This document shows, piece by piece, positions 43,764-53,453 of a stretch of DNA of 64,000 bases (positions are counted from its first letter, which is position 1; the number at the start of each line of letters is the position of its first letter). The notes beneath the pieces are model-generated. The model was not told the DNA's origin, did not search any database, and saw only the letters and a program-made list of their open reading frames with translations. The stretch is from Bacteroidales bacterium. Lineage in GTDB: Bacteria > Bacteroidota > Bacteroidia > Bacteroidales > UBA932. The stretch spans positions 1 to 64,000 of the forward strand of contig JAGABI010000067.1 in assembly GCA_017614715.1 (NCBI GenBank), written 5' to 3'. The translations under genes were made by a program, and so were the position numbers.

Positions 43764-44696
43764 ATGTTCAACCTGTTATACGTAACATGGGACGTCAACC
43801 CTGTCCTGTTGCAGATAGGCCCCCTGGCCATACGATACTATTCTTTACTGTTCATAGCCGGCTTCCCGTTCGGCTATTGGCTGTTTACCAAGTTCTACAA
43901 ACGCGAAGGGAAGAATACCGACCTGCTTGAGCCGCTGCTGTATGCCCTGCTGATTGGCACCATCGTGGGCGCCCGCCTGGGACACTGCCTGTTTTACGAG
44001 CCGGAATATTACTTCAAAAACCCCGCTGAGATAATCAAGGTGTGGCACGGAGGCCTTGCCAGCCACGGCGGCGCAATCGGCGTGCTGCTGGCCATCTTCT
44101 GGTATGTGGGCCGCTACGGCAAGAAGAATAACTTTGACACCATGTGGCTGCTGGACCGACTGGCCATAGCCATCTGCTTCGCAGGGTGCTGCATCCGCCT
44201 GGGCAACCTGTTCAACTCTGAGATATTCGGCGGTGCCACCACCCTCCCCTGGGGCTTCAAATTTGTCCGCTCCGCACAGTGGGTTGCAGAATATGGCCCC
44301 ACAATTAATCCGCCGGACGGCGCAGCCTGCCATCCCACCCAGATTTACGAGGCGCTCAGCTATCTGCTGCTGGGGCTCTGTCTCCTTTGGGCATACTGGA
44401 AAAAGGGAGAGAAAGTCTATAAAGGTACTTTGTTCGGCGTGTTCCTGATAGTATTGTTCGGGATGCGCTTCCTTATAGAGTTCATCAAAAACGACCAGGT
44501 AGATTTTGAGAGCGGAATGCTCTTGAATATGGGGCAGCTGCTCAGCATACCGTTTGTTGTGGCGGGTCTCGTGATACTTGTGCTGAGCCTCGTTAAGAAG
44601 CGCCCCATGCTGATGATTACTCCAAAGGAGGAACCCAAGGAGAAAGGTCCCCGCATGTCTCACGCAAAGCGGATGGCCGCTGGAATGAAACAGTAG
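43764..44696 (+). CDS. lgt: Prolipoprotein diacylglyceryl transferase
   Basis: 310 residues with about seven membrane spans. SHGGAIGVLLAI, the GRxGNF-like IRLGNLFNSEIFG and HPTQIYEALSYLLLG mark Lgt. It attaches diacylglycerol to the lipobox cysteine, the first step in lipoprotein maturation. The C-terminal 35 residues are a basic cytosolic tail. It is the last gene of the long plus-strand run. Confidence 0.95.
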   Translation: MFNLLYVTWDVNPVLLQIGPLAIRYYSLLFIAGFPFGYWLFTKFYKREGKNTDLLEPLLYALLIGTIVGARLGHCLFYEPEYYFKNPAEIIKVWHGGLASHGGAIGVLLAIFWYVGRYGKKNNFDTMWLLDRLAIAICFAGCCIRLGNLFNSEIFGGATTLPWGFKFVRSAQWVAEYGPTINPPDGAACHPTQIYEALSYLLLGLCLLWAYWKKGEKVYKGTLFGVFLIVLFGMRFLIEFIKNDQVDFESGMLLNMGQLLSIPFVVAGLVILVLSLVKKRPMLMITPKEEPKEKGPRMSHAKRMAAGMKQ

Positions 44697-44702
44697 AATC
44701 TG

Positions 44703-44841
44703 TTTGCTAGTGATTAACTTCTATCTTTATGGCTTGTTTTGGCGCTTTTATCAGCCTTCTTCAGTTACATAGGAACCCCTATGCGCCTTCATCAGGCCGT
44801 CAAAATCACTCAAAACAGCCTCATAAATCTTATCGCAAACC
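44703..44841 (+). repeat. 139-bp dispersed element, copy 1
   Basis: This stretch from TTTGC to about CGCAAACC recurs on the minus strand at 53309-53447 with the same length and roughly 85-90% identity by eye. The core from about 44755 to 44797 is identical: CCTTCTTCAGTTACATAGG then AACCCCTATGCGCCTTCATC. CATAGG-AACC-CCTATG is a perfect hairpin, and CCTTCTTCAG/CCTTCATCAG is a direct repeat across it. It fills the gap between lgt and the next gene, 19 bases before that ATG. Confidence 0.8.
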
Positions 44842-44859
44842 ACTAACAAACAGATTCTT

Positions 44860-45771
44860 ATGATTCTTATAGAGAGTCCCTCACCCGCCTGGAAGGATTA
44901 TGAACTGATAGACTGCGGCGACTTTTGCAAGCTGGAGCGGTTTGGCAAGTATGTCACAATCCGCCCCGAGCCCAAGGCGCTCTGGAAAAAGAGCATGTCC
45001 GATGACGAGTGGAACCGTCTGGCCCATACCCGGTTTATCCCGGGCGGCGGCTTCTCCACCGCCGGGCAGCAGGACAGCGGCTCCTGGAAAACCCTCAAAC
45101 GGATGGAAGAGCAGTGGCCGGTAACATATCAGCCGCTGGGCCTCACGCTCCGGATGGGCATGACCTCCTTCAAACACGTGGGTGTGTTCCCCGAGCAAGC
45201 CCCCAACTGGGAGTTCATCTATGAGAATACATCGCGCCTTGTTGCCAATTCAGGCGGCAAGCCGGTCAAAGTTTTGAATCTGTTCGCTTATACCGGCGGC
45301 GCCTCGCTGGCAGCCCGCAAGGCGGGGGCGGATGTCACCCACCTCGACTCCGTGAAGCAGGTCGTAACCTGGGCCCGCCAGAACATGGAGCTCAGCCGCA
45401 TGGATTCCATCCGCTGGGTAGTGGAAGACGCCCTCAAGTTTGTCCGTCGCGAGGCGCGTCGCGGCAATAAATATCAGGGGATTATGCTGGACCCTCCCGC
45501 CTACGGCCACGGCCCCGACGGCGAGAAGTGGAAACTGGACGATTGCCTCTACGAGATGCTCTGCCTGGTGGGAGAAATCCTTGCCCCTAAAGAGAGTTTC
45601 CTGATACTTAACCTGTACGCCAACGGCTACTCCTCCCTGCTGTCGGAGACGGCCGTTCGCAGCGCCCTCAACCCGGGCAAAGGAGCCGACGTGGACAGCG
45701 GCGAACTGGTCTTGACCGACCGTTTTGGCAAGATATTGCCACTAAGCGTGTTCACGCGGGTGAGATTGTAG
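44860..45771 (+). CDS. SAM-dependent methyltransferase (RlmI/RsmC-like, probably rRNA)
   Basis: 303 residues. An N-terminal region (LIDCGDFCKLERFGKYVTIR) precedes a Rossmann methyltransferase with motif I LNLFAYTGGASLAARKAGA and motif IV LDPPAYGHG. These are shared with class I methyltransferases of the RlmI type that act on 23S rRNA. The PUA domain of RlmI is not evident, so the exact target is uncertain. It is preceded by the 139-bp element and followed by the pgk promoter, whose -33 box overlaps its stop codon. Confidence 0.8.
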   Translation: MILIESPSPAWKDYELIDCGDFCKLERFGKYVTIRPEPKALWKKSMSDDEWNRLAHTRFIPGGGFSTAGQQDSGSWKTLKRMEEQWPVTYQPLGLTLRMGMTSFKHVGVFPEQAPNWEFIYENTSRLVANSGGKPVKVLNLFAYTGGASLAARKAGADVTHLDSVKQVVTWARQNMELSRMDSIRWVVEDALKFVRREARRGNKYQGIMLDPPAYGHGPDGEKWKLDDCLYEMLCLVGEILAPKESFLILNLYANGYSSLLSETAVRSALNPGKGADVDSGELVLTDRFGKILPLSVFTRVRL

Positions 45772-45798
45772 GATAAACAGAAATATTTATTACTTTTG
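45766..45798 (+). promoter_or_regulatory. Promoter of pgk
   Basis: TTGT at 45766-45769, 21 bases, TACTTTTG at 45791-45798. The -7 box is a perfect match. The predicted leader is about 35 bases. Confidence 0.65.
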
Positions 45799-45840
45799 CG
45801 CTCCATACCTTCTGGTCAGAAATTATTAACCTAACATATC

Positions 45841-47091
45841 ATGCAAAACATTTCAAACTACGATTTCTCCGGCAAAAGAGCCATCGTGAGAGTTGACTTC
45901 AATGTTCCTTTGAACGAAAAATTCGAAATCACCGACGACACCCGCATCCGTGCGGCTATCCCTACCCTCAAGAAGGTTCTTGAGAAGGGTGGATCCCTGA
46001 TTATCATGTCCCATCTGGGCCGTCCCAAGGGTGTTGAAGCCAAGTATTCCCTCAAGCACATTATCTCTGCCGTAGAGGCAAAGCTCGGCGCCAAGATCCA
46101 GTTTGCAGATGATTGTATGAAAGCCGATGCACAGGCCGCAGCCCTCAAGCCGGGCGACGTGCTGCTGCTCGAAAACCTCCGCTTCTATGCAGAGGAAGAG
46201 GGTAAGCCCAGAGGTCTCGCTGCTGACGCTTCCGATGAAGAGAAGAAAGCTGCAAAGGCTGTCGTCAAGGCCAGCCAGAAAGAGTTCGTGAAGAAGCTCG
46301 CTTCTTACGCAGACTGCTATATCAACGATGCATTCGGCACCGCACACCGCGCACACGCTTCCACAGCCCTCATCGCAGAGTACTTCCCCAACGACAAGAT
46401 GTTCGGTTATGTGATGGAAGGTGAAATCAAGGCCATCAACACCGTTCTGGAGTCTCCTCAGCGCCCGCTCACAGCAATCATCGGCGGCAGCAAGGTATCT
46501 TCCAAGATTGGCATCATCTCCCACCTGCTTGACCTGGTGGACAACCTGGTTATCGGCGGCGGTATGGTTTACACCTTCAAGAAGGCTCTCGGCGGCAAGG
46601 TCGGCAAATCTCTCTGCGAAGATGACCAGCAGGATGTGGCACTCAACGTGCTCTCCGAGGCAAAGAAAAAAGGCGTCAAGGTTTACCTCTCCGACACTGT
46701 AGTGGCAGCTGACGATTTCAGCAACGATGCCAAAACGATAATCTGCCCCTCCGACAATATTCCCGATGATTACGAGGGTGTAGATGCAGCTCCCGAATCC
46801 GTAGAAAAGTTCCGCGAAGTTATTCTCGCCTCCAAGACCATCCTCTGGAACGGCCCCGTGGGCGTATTTGAGATGCCCAACTTTGCAAAGGGCACCAACG
46901 CAATCGCCCAAACCCTCAAAGAGGCCACCGACAAGGGTGCGTTCACCCTGGTAGGCGGCGGCGACAGCGTTGCAGCAGTCACCCAGATGGGTTATGCCGA
47001 CAAGGTCAGCTACGTCTCCACCGGCGGCGGCGCAATGCTCGAATATCTGGAAGGCAAAGTCCTCCCCGGCATCGCAGCAATCCAGGGCTAA
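45841..47091 (+). CDS. pgk: Phosphoglycerate kinase
   Basis: 416 residues. [28 protein letters not shown], the arginine loop region ([15 protein letters not shown]), [15 protein letters not shown], and the C-terminal GGGDSVAAV and [16 protein letters not shown] are diagnostic. It makes ATP from 1,3-bisphosphoglycerate. Monocistronic: its own promoter and a strong terminator. Confidence 0.97.
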   Translation: MQNISNYDFSGKRAIVRVDFNVPLNEKFEITDDTRIRAAIPTLKKVLEKGGSLIIMSHLGRPKGVEAKYSLKHIISAVEAKLGAKIQFADDCMKADAQAAALKPGDVLLLENLRFYAEEEGKPRGLAADASDEEKKAAKAVVKASQKEFVKKLASYADCYINDAFGTAHRAHASTALIAEYFPNDKMFGYVMEGEIKAINTVLESPQRPLTAIIGGSKVSSKIGIISHLLDLVDNLVIGGGMVYTFKKALGGKVGKSLCEDDQQDVALNVLSEAKKKGVKVYLSDTVVAADDFSNDAKTIICPSDNIPDDYEGVDAAPESVEKFREVILASKTILWNGPVGVFEMPNFAKGTNAIAQTLKEATDKGAFTLVGGGDSVAAVTQMGYADKVSYVSTGGGAMLEYLEGKVLPGIAAIQG

Positions 47092-47110
47092 AACCCCTTT
47101 TGCCCAAGAG

Positions 47111-47149
47111 CCAAAAGAGGCCGACTCTCCACTGAGCCGGCCTCTTTGG
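47111..47149. terminator. Bidirectional terminator between pgk and the epimerase-like gene
   Basis: CCAAAAGAGGCCG (47111-47123) pairs with CGGCCTCTTTGG (47138-47149) with one bulged A. A-rich and T-rich flanks make it usable from both strands, as expected between converging genes. Confidence 0.8.
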
Positions 47150-47167
47150 TATAATAATGTATCGGAA

Positions 47168-48037
47168 TTACTCCGGGCGCATGGTTTTGACGTAGGCGCA
47201 GGAGCGGGCGACGCTCTCGTAGGGGTCGCTCCCCTCGGGGAAACCTTCCTGCTCCACAACCTGGTATTTCATACCGGCGAGGGATGCATACTTGTAAATT
47301 GTGGGGAAATCAACTATGCCGGTATCGGGGTCACCTACCTCAACTTCGTCCTTTACGTGCCACATGTAGAAGCGGCCGGGGTTGGCCTTGAACAGCTCCA
47401 CAATATCGGCGCCGCCCACGGTAGCCCAATAGAGATCTATCTCAAAGAAGACCTTGTCGGGATCGGTATTGGCCAGAAGGAAATCGTACCAGCTGATTTC
47501 TGAGCCATCTTCCTGCGTATATTTGAACTTGAACTCGTTGTCGTGGTTGTGATAACCGAACTTGAGCCCCTGCCCGTTACACATCTCACCTACCTTATTA
47601 TAGAGTTCGCAGTAGCGCGCCAGGGTCTGGAGAGAATCGCAAGCCATGGCGGGAGCCACAATCGCGATGCAGCCGGCTGCGGCATGGTGCTCGATTGCAC
47701 GGCGCCACCATGCAACGCAATCTTCCATAGGCGTGCAATCGGGGTTTGGACCGTTGGTGTGAGAAGAGAGCACCTGCAGGCCGTTTGCCTCGCAGAGCGC
47801 TTTGAACTCCTCAGGTGTACGGCCGTAGAACAGCCCTGCTTCATCGTTGTAATTAGCCATCTCCACAAAGGAGTAGCCGGCCTCTGCAATCTTGGCCAGG
47901 CCATCTTCCAGCGGGTTCAGGGAGGACCTTACAGAATACATCTGAAGGCCTATAAAATCGTTGGCGCTCTTCTCTTTGCAGCCATAAGCCGCAAAGAGCG
48001 AGAGCGTCAAAACGATTGCCGTGAAAAACCTTTTCAT
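47168..48037 (-). CDS. Exported sugar phosphate isomerase/epimerase-like lipoprotein (TIM barrel)
   Basis: 289 residues. A lipoprotein signal (MKRFFTAIVLTLSLFAAYGC, cysteine 20) precedes an AP-endonuclease-2-like TIM barrel with IGLQMYSVRSSL, AGYSFVEMANYN, FGYHNHDNEFKF, FEIDLYWATVGG and FYMWHVKDE carrying the metal-binding His, Glu and Asp residues. In a Bacteroides thetaiotaomicron operon with the same gene types (BT2156-BT2159, reported for glucosinolate and 3-keto-glycoside breakdown) such a protein acts with a DUF1080 enzyme. It is 17 bases after the DUF1080 gene. Confidence 0.82.
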   Translation of the reverse strand: MKRFFTAIVLTLSLFAAYGCKEKSANDFIGLQMYSVRSSLNPLEDGLAKIAEAGYSFVEMANYNDEAGLFYGRTPEEFKALCEANGLQVLSSHTNGPNPDCTPMEDCVAWWRRAIEHHAAAGCIAIVAPAMACDSLQTLARYCELYNKVGEMCNGQGLKFGYHNHDNEFKFKYTQEDGSEISWYDFLLANTDPDKVFFEIDLYWATVGGADIVELFKANPGRFYMWHVKDEVEVGDPDTGIVDFPTIYKYASLAGMKYQVVEQEGFPEGSDPYESVARSCAYVKTMRPE

Positions 48038-48054
48038 GGCAACTATGTCAGGGA

Positions 48055-48819
48055 TTAGAGCTCCTTAACCTTCAGGTTGCGATACCAAACGGTGTCACCA
48101 TGGTCCTGGAGACCGATGTAACCCTCGTGGTTCTCGCCACCTACGTTGAGGATGTACTGATAAGACTCAGGCATGTTGGCCTCGGAGAACTTGCTGTTGT
48201 TGATTTGCTCCTCCCACTTCGGGGTCCAGAGGTGATATTCAACTACAGGCTCGCCGTTCTGGTAGTGAACAACAGTACCTTCGTAAACCATTATCTTGGC
48301 GGTATTCCACTCACCTGCAGGCTTGGCGTTCTGCGGATTTGCAGGGATGATGTCATACAGCGAAGCGCTCTGGCGGTTGCCGTCGCGACCAAGCTTAGCG
48401 TCAGGGTGACGCTCGTTGTCAAGAATCTGGTACTCAGGGCAGGTCTGGAAGATAGAGAGACCGGGAACCTCCTGTGCGAGGTAGAAGACGCCGGAGTTTG
48501 CACCCTCGGAAACCTTCCACTCAAAGGTGAACTCAAAGTTTTTGAACTTGGTGGTGTAGATGATGTCACCGCCGTCAACTGCGCCAGCCTCACCGCGGCC
48601 GCTGCCGTTGATCTTTATGCAACCGTCCTCGATGGTCCATGCACCGGGAACGTGGTCGGTGTTATAACCGCGCCAGCCTTCAAAAGTCTCGCCGTCGAAG
48701 ATAGCCACTGCGTCGTCTGCAGCTGCATCTGCTGCGGCAGCAGCTTTCTTTTTGTTCTTGCAGGCGCCAAGAGAGAGCACCATAAGGCAGAGAACTGCCA
48801 ATGCAAATATTTTCTTCAT
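48055..48819 (-). CDS. DUF1080 (3-keto-disaccharide hydrolase-like) lipoprotein
   Basis: 254 residues. A lipoprotein signal with LMVLSLGAC (cysteine 20) and an alanine-rich linker precede a single concanavalin-like DUF1080 domain: AIFDGETFEGWRGY, FEFTFEWKVSEGANSGVFYL, EYQILDNERHPDAKLG, SLYDIIPA and a C-terminal GYIGLQDHGDTVWYRNLKVK. DUF1080 enzymes cleave or eliminate glycosides whose sugar has a 3-keto group. It lies 23 bases after the Gfo/Idh gene. Confidence 0.87.
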   Translation of the reverse strand: MKKIFALAVLCLMVLSLGACKNKKKAAAAADAAADDAVAIFDGETFEGWRGYNTDHVPGAWTIEDGCIKINGSGRGEAGAVDGGDIIYTTKFKNFEFTFEWKVSEGANSGVFYLAQEVPGLSIFQTCPEYQILDNERHPDAKLGRDGNRQSASLYDIIPANPQNAKPAGEWNTAKIMVYEGTVVHYQNGEPVVEYHLWTPKWEEQINNSKFSEANMPESYQYILNVGGENHEGYIGLQDHGDTVWYRNLKVKEL

Positions 48820-48842
48820 AATTCTGTTATAATAGTTATAGT

Positions 48843-50342
48843 TTATTCGGGCATGTTAGGCAGTGCGAAGCCCTCGCGGTAGGTGTGCTTGATAAGCTCT
48901 GCTGCGAAAGCCTGTGCATTGATGGGGTCGGTGTATTTGTCCTCGAAAGTCGGGTGACCATCGTGTACGCTGAAGCCGTCCTTAACCTTGAACTGAATTG
49001 TCTCGTCGGGGTTGATGTTGGTGAACTTCATGTTCTTGCCGTCCCATGCGAGCTCACGGTTGAGGCCCTGCAGACGAACTGCGAGAACACCCATTACAAC
49101 CATCTCGTTCAGAGGACCTGCAAACTGGAAGTCAGACTTGCAAGGTACGCGGTTCTCCTTGGACTCCTTGCAGGCACGGATAAAGTCTGCATGGTGATCC
49201 TGGTTCTCAACCTCGCGGGTAACGCTTGCTGCGGGGATGGGTTTGCCGCTGAGCAGCCAAGGGTTAACGCCGTAGCAGCCGCATACGAGAACGTCCTTGG
49301 TTCCGTAGAAGATTGCTGCACCACCGCTCTGGTTCATGTTCCTGCCGATAGGCCAGCCTGCAGGGAAGTCGGGCTTCAGGCCACCGTCGTACCATGTAAC
49401 TTCGCACTCAGGCATAGCCACCTTAGGCATATTGTCACGAGCAGGGAAGCGGAACTTAACTATCTGTGCATTAGGTGCGCAGTCAATCATCAGGTTGGTA
49501 GAGCTACCCTGGCATGCGATAGGGCTGCCGAGCTTGAGGGCGTCAACTACCGGCTGGAGGATGTGGCAAGCCATATCACCGAGTGCGCCGGTACCGAAGT
49601 CCCACCAGCCACGCCAGTTCCAGGGGTGATAGATGGTGTTGAAAGGACGATACTTGGCAGGGCCGATGAACAGATCCCAGTCGAGAGTGTCGGGGATGGG
49701 ATCCACGCCTGCAGGAGTCTCAAGACCCTGGGGCCAGATAGGACGGTCGGTGAAAGCGTCAACCTTGCGAACCTCACCGATGAGACCGCTCTGGATGGCC
49801 TCAATCACCTGACGGGTGGAGTTGAGAGATGCACCCTGGTTACCCATCTGGGTTGCAAGACCGTTAGCTGCAGCCAGCTTGGTGAGCAGGCGGGTCTCAT
49901 AAACAGTGTGGGTCAGAGGCTTCTCGCAATATACATGCTTGCCCATTGCAAGTGCCTGGGCAGCGATGCAGGCATGAGTGTGGTCTGCAGTACCTACTAC
50001 TACTGCGTCAAACTCGTTGCCGATCTCGTCGAACATCTTGCGGTAATCTTTGTACTTCTTTGCGTTGGGGAAGCGTGCCATCTCGTTGGCAGCATAGTTC
50101 CAGTCGCAGTCGCACAATGCAACGATGTTCTGGGACTCCATACCGTTGATGTCAGCTGCACCACGGCCGCCGATACCTACACCCACGATGTTGAGCCTGT
50201 CTGTTGCGGCAGCCTTTTTAGCCTTCTTGGGAGCTGCTGCTGATGCAGAAGTTGACCAGAACGGAGTAGAAGCGATGGCAGCAGCACCTGCAGCCATTGC
50301 GCTTGTTTGAAGGAATGACCTTCTTGACATGTTTTTACTCAT
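48843..50342 (-). CDS. Tat-exported Gfo/Idh/MocA family oxidoreductase
   Basis: 499 residues. A twin-arginine signal (MSKNMSRRSFLQTSAMAAGA) suggests export in folded form with NAD(P) bound. The Rossmann domain starts at RLNIVGVGIGGRGAADINGM and includes GKHVYCEKPLTHTVYET, the EKP catalytic lysine motif of the family. Likely function: oxidise the 3-hydroxyl of a glycoside in the periplasm. It is 38 bases downstream of the HEAT-DUF1080 gene. Confidence 0.88.
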   Translation of the reverse strand: MSKNMSRRSFLQTSAMAAGAAAIASTPFWSTSASAAAPKKAKKAAATDRLNIVGVGIGGRGAADINGMESQNIVALCDCDWNYAANEMARFPNAKKYKDYRKMFDEIGNEFDAVVVGTADHTHACIAAQALAMGKHVYCEKPLTHTVYETRLLTKLAAANGLATQMGNQGASLNSTRQVIEAIQSGLIGEVRKVDAFTDRPIWPQGLETPAGVDPIPDTLDWDLFIGPAKYRPFNTIYHPWNWRGWWDFGTGALGDMACHILQPVVDALKLGSPIACQGSSTNLMIDCAPNAQIVKFRFPARDNMPKVAMPECEVTWYDGGLKPDFPAGWPIGRNMNQSGGAAIFYGTKDVLVCGCYGVNPWLLSGKPIPAASVTREVENQDHHADFIRACKESKENRVPCKSDFQFAGPLNEMVVMGVLAVRLQGLNRELAWDGKNMKFTNINPDETIQFKVKDGFSVHDGHPTFEDKYTDPINAQAFAAELIKHTYREGFALPNMPE

Positions 50343-50380
50343 ACTCGGTAAATGTTTATAAAATATTGGTTAATTGTTGT

Positions 50381-53272
50381 TTATAGTCTCTTGACACGTA
50401 CGTTGCGGATCCACAGGCGGTCGCCGTGACCCAGGAAGCCGATATAGCCGCTGGTGCGTTTCAGGCCCGGGTGCTCGTTGCCGTCGATGGTGCCGTTCTT
50501 GCTGGCCTCTACGATGTCACCCTCGGTGACTACCTGACCGTTGACGGTCACGCGGATGTAGCTGCCTTTCATGTAAATCTCCTCGCTGTTCCACTCGCCG
50601 ACGGGGTTGAGGGCGTCGCGGTTCTTGGCGGGGATGATACCGTAGAGCGAGCCGTGGTACTGATAAGGTGCCAGCCAGCCCTTGTAGATATCGTTGTAGT
50701 GGTCCAGAATCTGCACCTCGTAACCCTCATAAGCAGAGTCTCCCACGCCGGGGGAGCGGACACCCACACCGTTATTGGCGCCGGGGGTGAGCTTGAACTC
50801 AAAACGATAGATGAAATCGGCATACTCCTCGTTGGTATAGAGGTCGCCGACCCAGTTGCCACCGCGGCTGCGGCTCTCAACTGCAATGACACCGTCTTTC
50901 ACGTTATAATCGACTTTGTTGCCATGCCACTTGTGAAGGCTGGTGCCGTCGAACAGCATCTCAAAGCCCTCTGCCTCCTCTTCCGGAGAGAGCTTGGTGG
51001 GCTCTACGCTCGGAAGCTCATGGATGTAAAGGTCACGGTAAGCGATGCGGCTGCCGTGTGCCTGCAGCTCGATGTATTCCTCAGCGGGGATGGGGAGGTC
51101 GCGGTTCCAGTAGTTCTCGAGAACGATGTTGTCCACTACCAGCTGGCCGTTGAGATAAACGGTGACGCGCTCACCCTGCATCTTGATATAGAAGCTGTTC
51201 CACTCGCCAACCGCGTTGTCTGCGATTACCAGAGGGATGCGCTCTGTCTTCTGGTTGTTATAGAGTCCGCCGCTGCCGACCTGTGCACCAACCCATACGC
51301 GGGCGGTGTCCCAGATCTGTACCTGAGGGCAGGAACGCAGATAGATACCTGCATCACCCTCTTTCTGGCCGGGATAAATCTTCCAGTCGAGATACATCTC
51401 AAAGTCTTTGTACTTCTTGGTGGTGCAGAGGTTGTCGTATGCATGACCTACGAACTCGATGTTGCCGTTTTCAACAACCCAGTTCTCTGCCATCACCTTG
51501 TTGGCCTTTGCCTGGGCAGCTGCGAGCTGCTTTGCAGAGAGCTTGTAACGGAGGAACGGGTCACCCTCGCCATATTCGTTGGTGGGGATCATACCCTGCC
51601 AGCCGGTAAGGTCTTTGCCGTTGAACATGGATACATAACCGGGATCGTCGGTGGGAACTGCAGCGAGATAATTCTCGATGCGCTGCAAATCGTAAGGATA
51701 GTCGCGGCCGGTATCAACGCTCTTGATACGGTTCATCAGAGCCACGATTTCGGGACCATAGAAGCTGGGGTTGCGGGTTGCAATGTTGCGGATTGCGCTG
51801 GCAGCCTCTACCTCAGTGGCCTTGTCATCCAGGAATTTAGCAGCATACATAATGCCCTGGAATGCGCCGGTCTCACCGATGCGCTCCAGAATTGCGTTCT
51901 TCTGGGCAGCTTCAGTAGCATAATCCATTACTGCGCGGTAGCGGAGCAGGCGCTGCGCGCCAGGTTCCTCAGCAGCCTCCACCTTCTCCATATAGGATGC
52001 GATGGCCTTCTCAGTAAGGTCCTTATCAGAAGTGTTCTTGCTCAGGATGTCGATAATCTGAGGCATGCTTGCCACCTTGATGATCATCGGCCAGTAAGCC
52101 GCTTTGCTCTGGGGAGTAACGATATTGTTGCGGTTGGAGAGAAGCTCGTATTTCTCGGCATCGCTCTTGCCATCCAAAGCAGCCAGGATAGCGTCCTGGA
52201 TCTTTGCACGGTTCGCCTCACCGCTGCTCTCCAGCAGGGAGTAGAGGGTCAGCAGGTCATCACCTTCAGCAACTGATGCCAGGGCGGAGAATGCCGCATC
52301 GCCAACCTGTTGGCTGTCGTCAAACAGGCTGCCGAGAACCAGGGACTTGTAGTTGAGAGACTCGCGCTGGCTGATGAGGTTTAGGATTGCCTGTTTGCCG
52401 GCATCACCCGCTTTGTCAAAATAGGGAGCCACAACATCCGCCACTCTGCCGGGGATGCAGCGCAGGCAGGACTCAGCCAATGCCACATCATTTGCATCGC
52501 TGCTGGTGAGCATCTTGGCCATTGTGGGAAGAGCGCAGCCGCAACCAGATTTGGTGAGAGCCCAAGCAGCTTCCTTGCGGATGCGGGCGTCAGAATCTGA
52601 AAGATATGACTTGAAGGTCTTTGCAAGAGACTTGTCTTTCTGCTCGCCCAGCCACCAGATGAGGTCGGCCTTGTTGTCGAGGCTCTTGACTTTGGGAAGT
52701 GCCTCAACGATAGCAGTTTTAGCCGCATCTACATTGCTCACCTTGTTGAGCATGTCAAAGAGGGTTACATTGTCCACACCCTTCTTGAGGCTGTTCACGA
52801 TATCCTTGATCTTGGGTTCCGGGGTTGTGCCGGGATCCAGTTCAGAGGAGGTGGTAACATTCTTGCCTTCATAGTTGTCGCCAAGGAAGAGGAGCTGGCG
52901 GACAAAGAGCTGCTTGATGGTCTCGTCCTTTGTTTTGTCTGCATAACCCTTGAATGCATCTTTCACATTCTCGAGGGTCTCGCCGCCCATCTCGGTAGCC
53001 TTGGTGGTGATGGCGCTCAGGGCAAACTCAACGGGAACCATGGAGTCGTCCTGCTTCTCCAGCATATTGTAGAGCAGGTCCATACCCTCTTTTCCGGTAC
53101 CGATGAGCTCGGTGGCAAGCTCGTTATAGAGCTTCATGTCCTTAGCGGGGAACTTTGCCAGAGCGTCACCAACTACGGTGCTGGCTTTACGCTGACTGGG
53201 TTGCGCAAAAATGTTCACCGACATGAACATCAGCACAACACATAAAATGCTATTAGCTATTATCTTTTTCAT
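50381..53272 (-). CDS. Large secreted protein with HEAT-like repeats and two DUF1080 domains
   Basis: 963 residues. A signal peptide (MKKIIANSILCVVLMFMSVNIFA) leads to about 500 residues of HEAT-like helical repeats (SDARIRKEAAWALTKSGC, VGDAAFSALASVAEG). Two DUF1080 domains follow: one from about 565 (VSMFNGKDLTGWQG) with YLDWKIYPGQKEGDAGIYLR and a second from about 750 (EMLFDGTSLHKWHG) with FRFEFKLTPGANNGVGVRSP-type motifs and a terminal GDRLWIRNVRVKRL. The helical part may hold partners or substrates. The gene starts 37 bases after the 139-bp element. Confidence 0.85.
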   Translation of the reverse strand: MKKIIANSILCVVLMFMSVNIFAQPSQRKASTVVGDALAKFPAKDMKLYNELATELIGTGKEGMDLLYNMLEKQDDSMVPVEFALSAITTKATEMGGETLENVKDAFKGYADKTKDETIKQLFVRQLLFLGDNYEGKNVTTSSELDPGTTPEPKIKDIVNSLKKGVDNVTLFDMLNKVSNVDAAKTAIVEALPKVKSLDNKADLIWWLGEQKDKSLAKTFKSYLSDSDARIRKEAAWALTKSGCGCALPTMAKMLTSSDANDVALAESCLRCIPGRVADVVAPYFDKAGDAGKQAILNLISQRESLNYKSLVLGSLFDDSQQVGDAAFSALASVAEGDDLLTLYSLLESSGEANRAKIQDAILAALDGKSDAEKYELLSNRNNIVTPQSKAAYWPMIIKVASMPQIIDILSKNTSDKDLTEKAIASYMEKVEAAEEPGAQRLLRYRAVMDYATEAAQKNAILERIGETGAFQGIMYAAKFLDDKATEVEAASAIRNIATRNPSFYGPEIVALMNRIKSVDTGRDYPYDLQRIENYLAAVPTDDPGYVSMFNGKDLTGWQGMIPTNEYGEGDPFLRYKLSAKQLAAAQAKANKVMAENWVVENGNIEFVGHAYDNLCTTKKYKDFEMYLDWKIYPGQKEGDAGIYLRSCPQVQIWDTARVWVGAQVGSGGLYNNQKTERIPLVIADNAVGEWNSFYIKMQGERVTVYLNGQLVVDNIVLENYWNRDLPIPAEEYIELQAHGSRIAYRDLYIHELPSVEPTKLSPEEEAEGFEMLFDGTSLHKWHGNKVDYNVKDGVIAVESRSRGGNWVGDLYTNEEYADFIYRFEFKLTPGANNGVGVRSPGVGDSAYEGYEVQILDHYNDIYKGWLAPYQYHGSLYGIIPAKNRDALNPVGEWNSEEIYMKGSYIRVTVNGQVVTEGDIVEASKNGTIDGNEHPGLKRTSGYIGFLGHGDRLWIRNVRVKRL

Positions 53273-53308
53273 AATGATAACTTATCTTATTAGAAGCTTT
53301 TTTGTAAT

Positions 53309-53447
53309 GGTTAACGATTAGATTTATTGGGATGTTTTGAGTGATTTTTCCGACCTGATGAAGGCGCATAGGGGTTCCTATGTAACTGAAGAAGGTTGGG
53401 AAAAGCGCCAAAACAGGACATAAAGATTGAAGTTAATTATTGCAAAA
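53309..53447 (-). repeat. 139-bp dispersed element, copy 2
   Basis: The minus strand matches copy 1 (44703-44841) over the whole length, with an identical central stretch holding the CATAGG-AACC-CCTATG hairpin. As in copy 1 it sits after a stop codon and just before the next co-directional gene, in the same orientation relative to transcription. Confidence 0.8.
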
Positions 53448-53453
53448 GAGCTT

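Noticed and set aside
50426-52276. A 616-codon open frame antisense to the HEAT/DUF1080 gene
   Set aside because: The minus-strand protein has a signal peptide and two complete DUF1080 domains; the opposite frame shows no family and is compositional.
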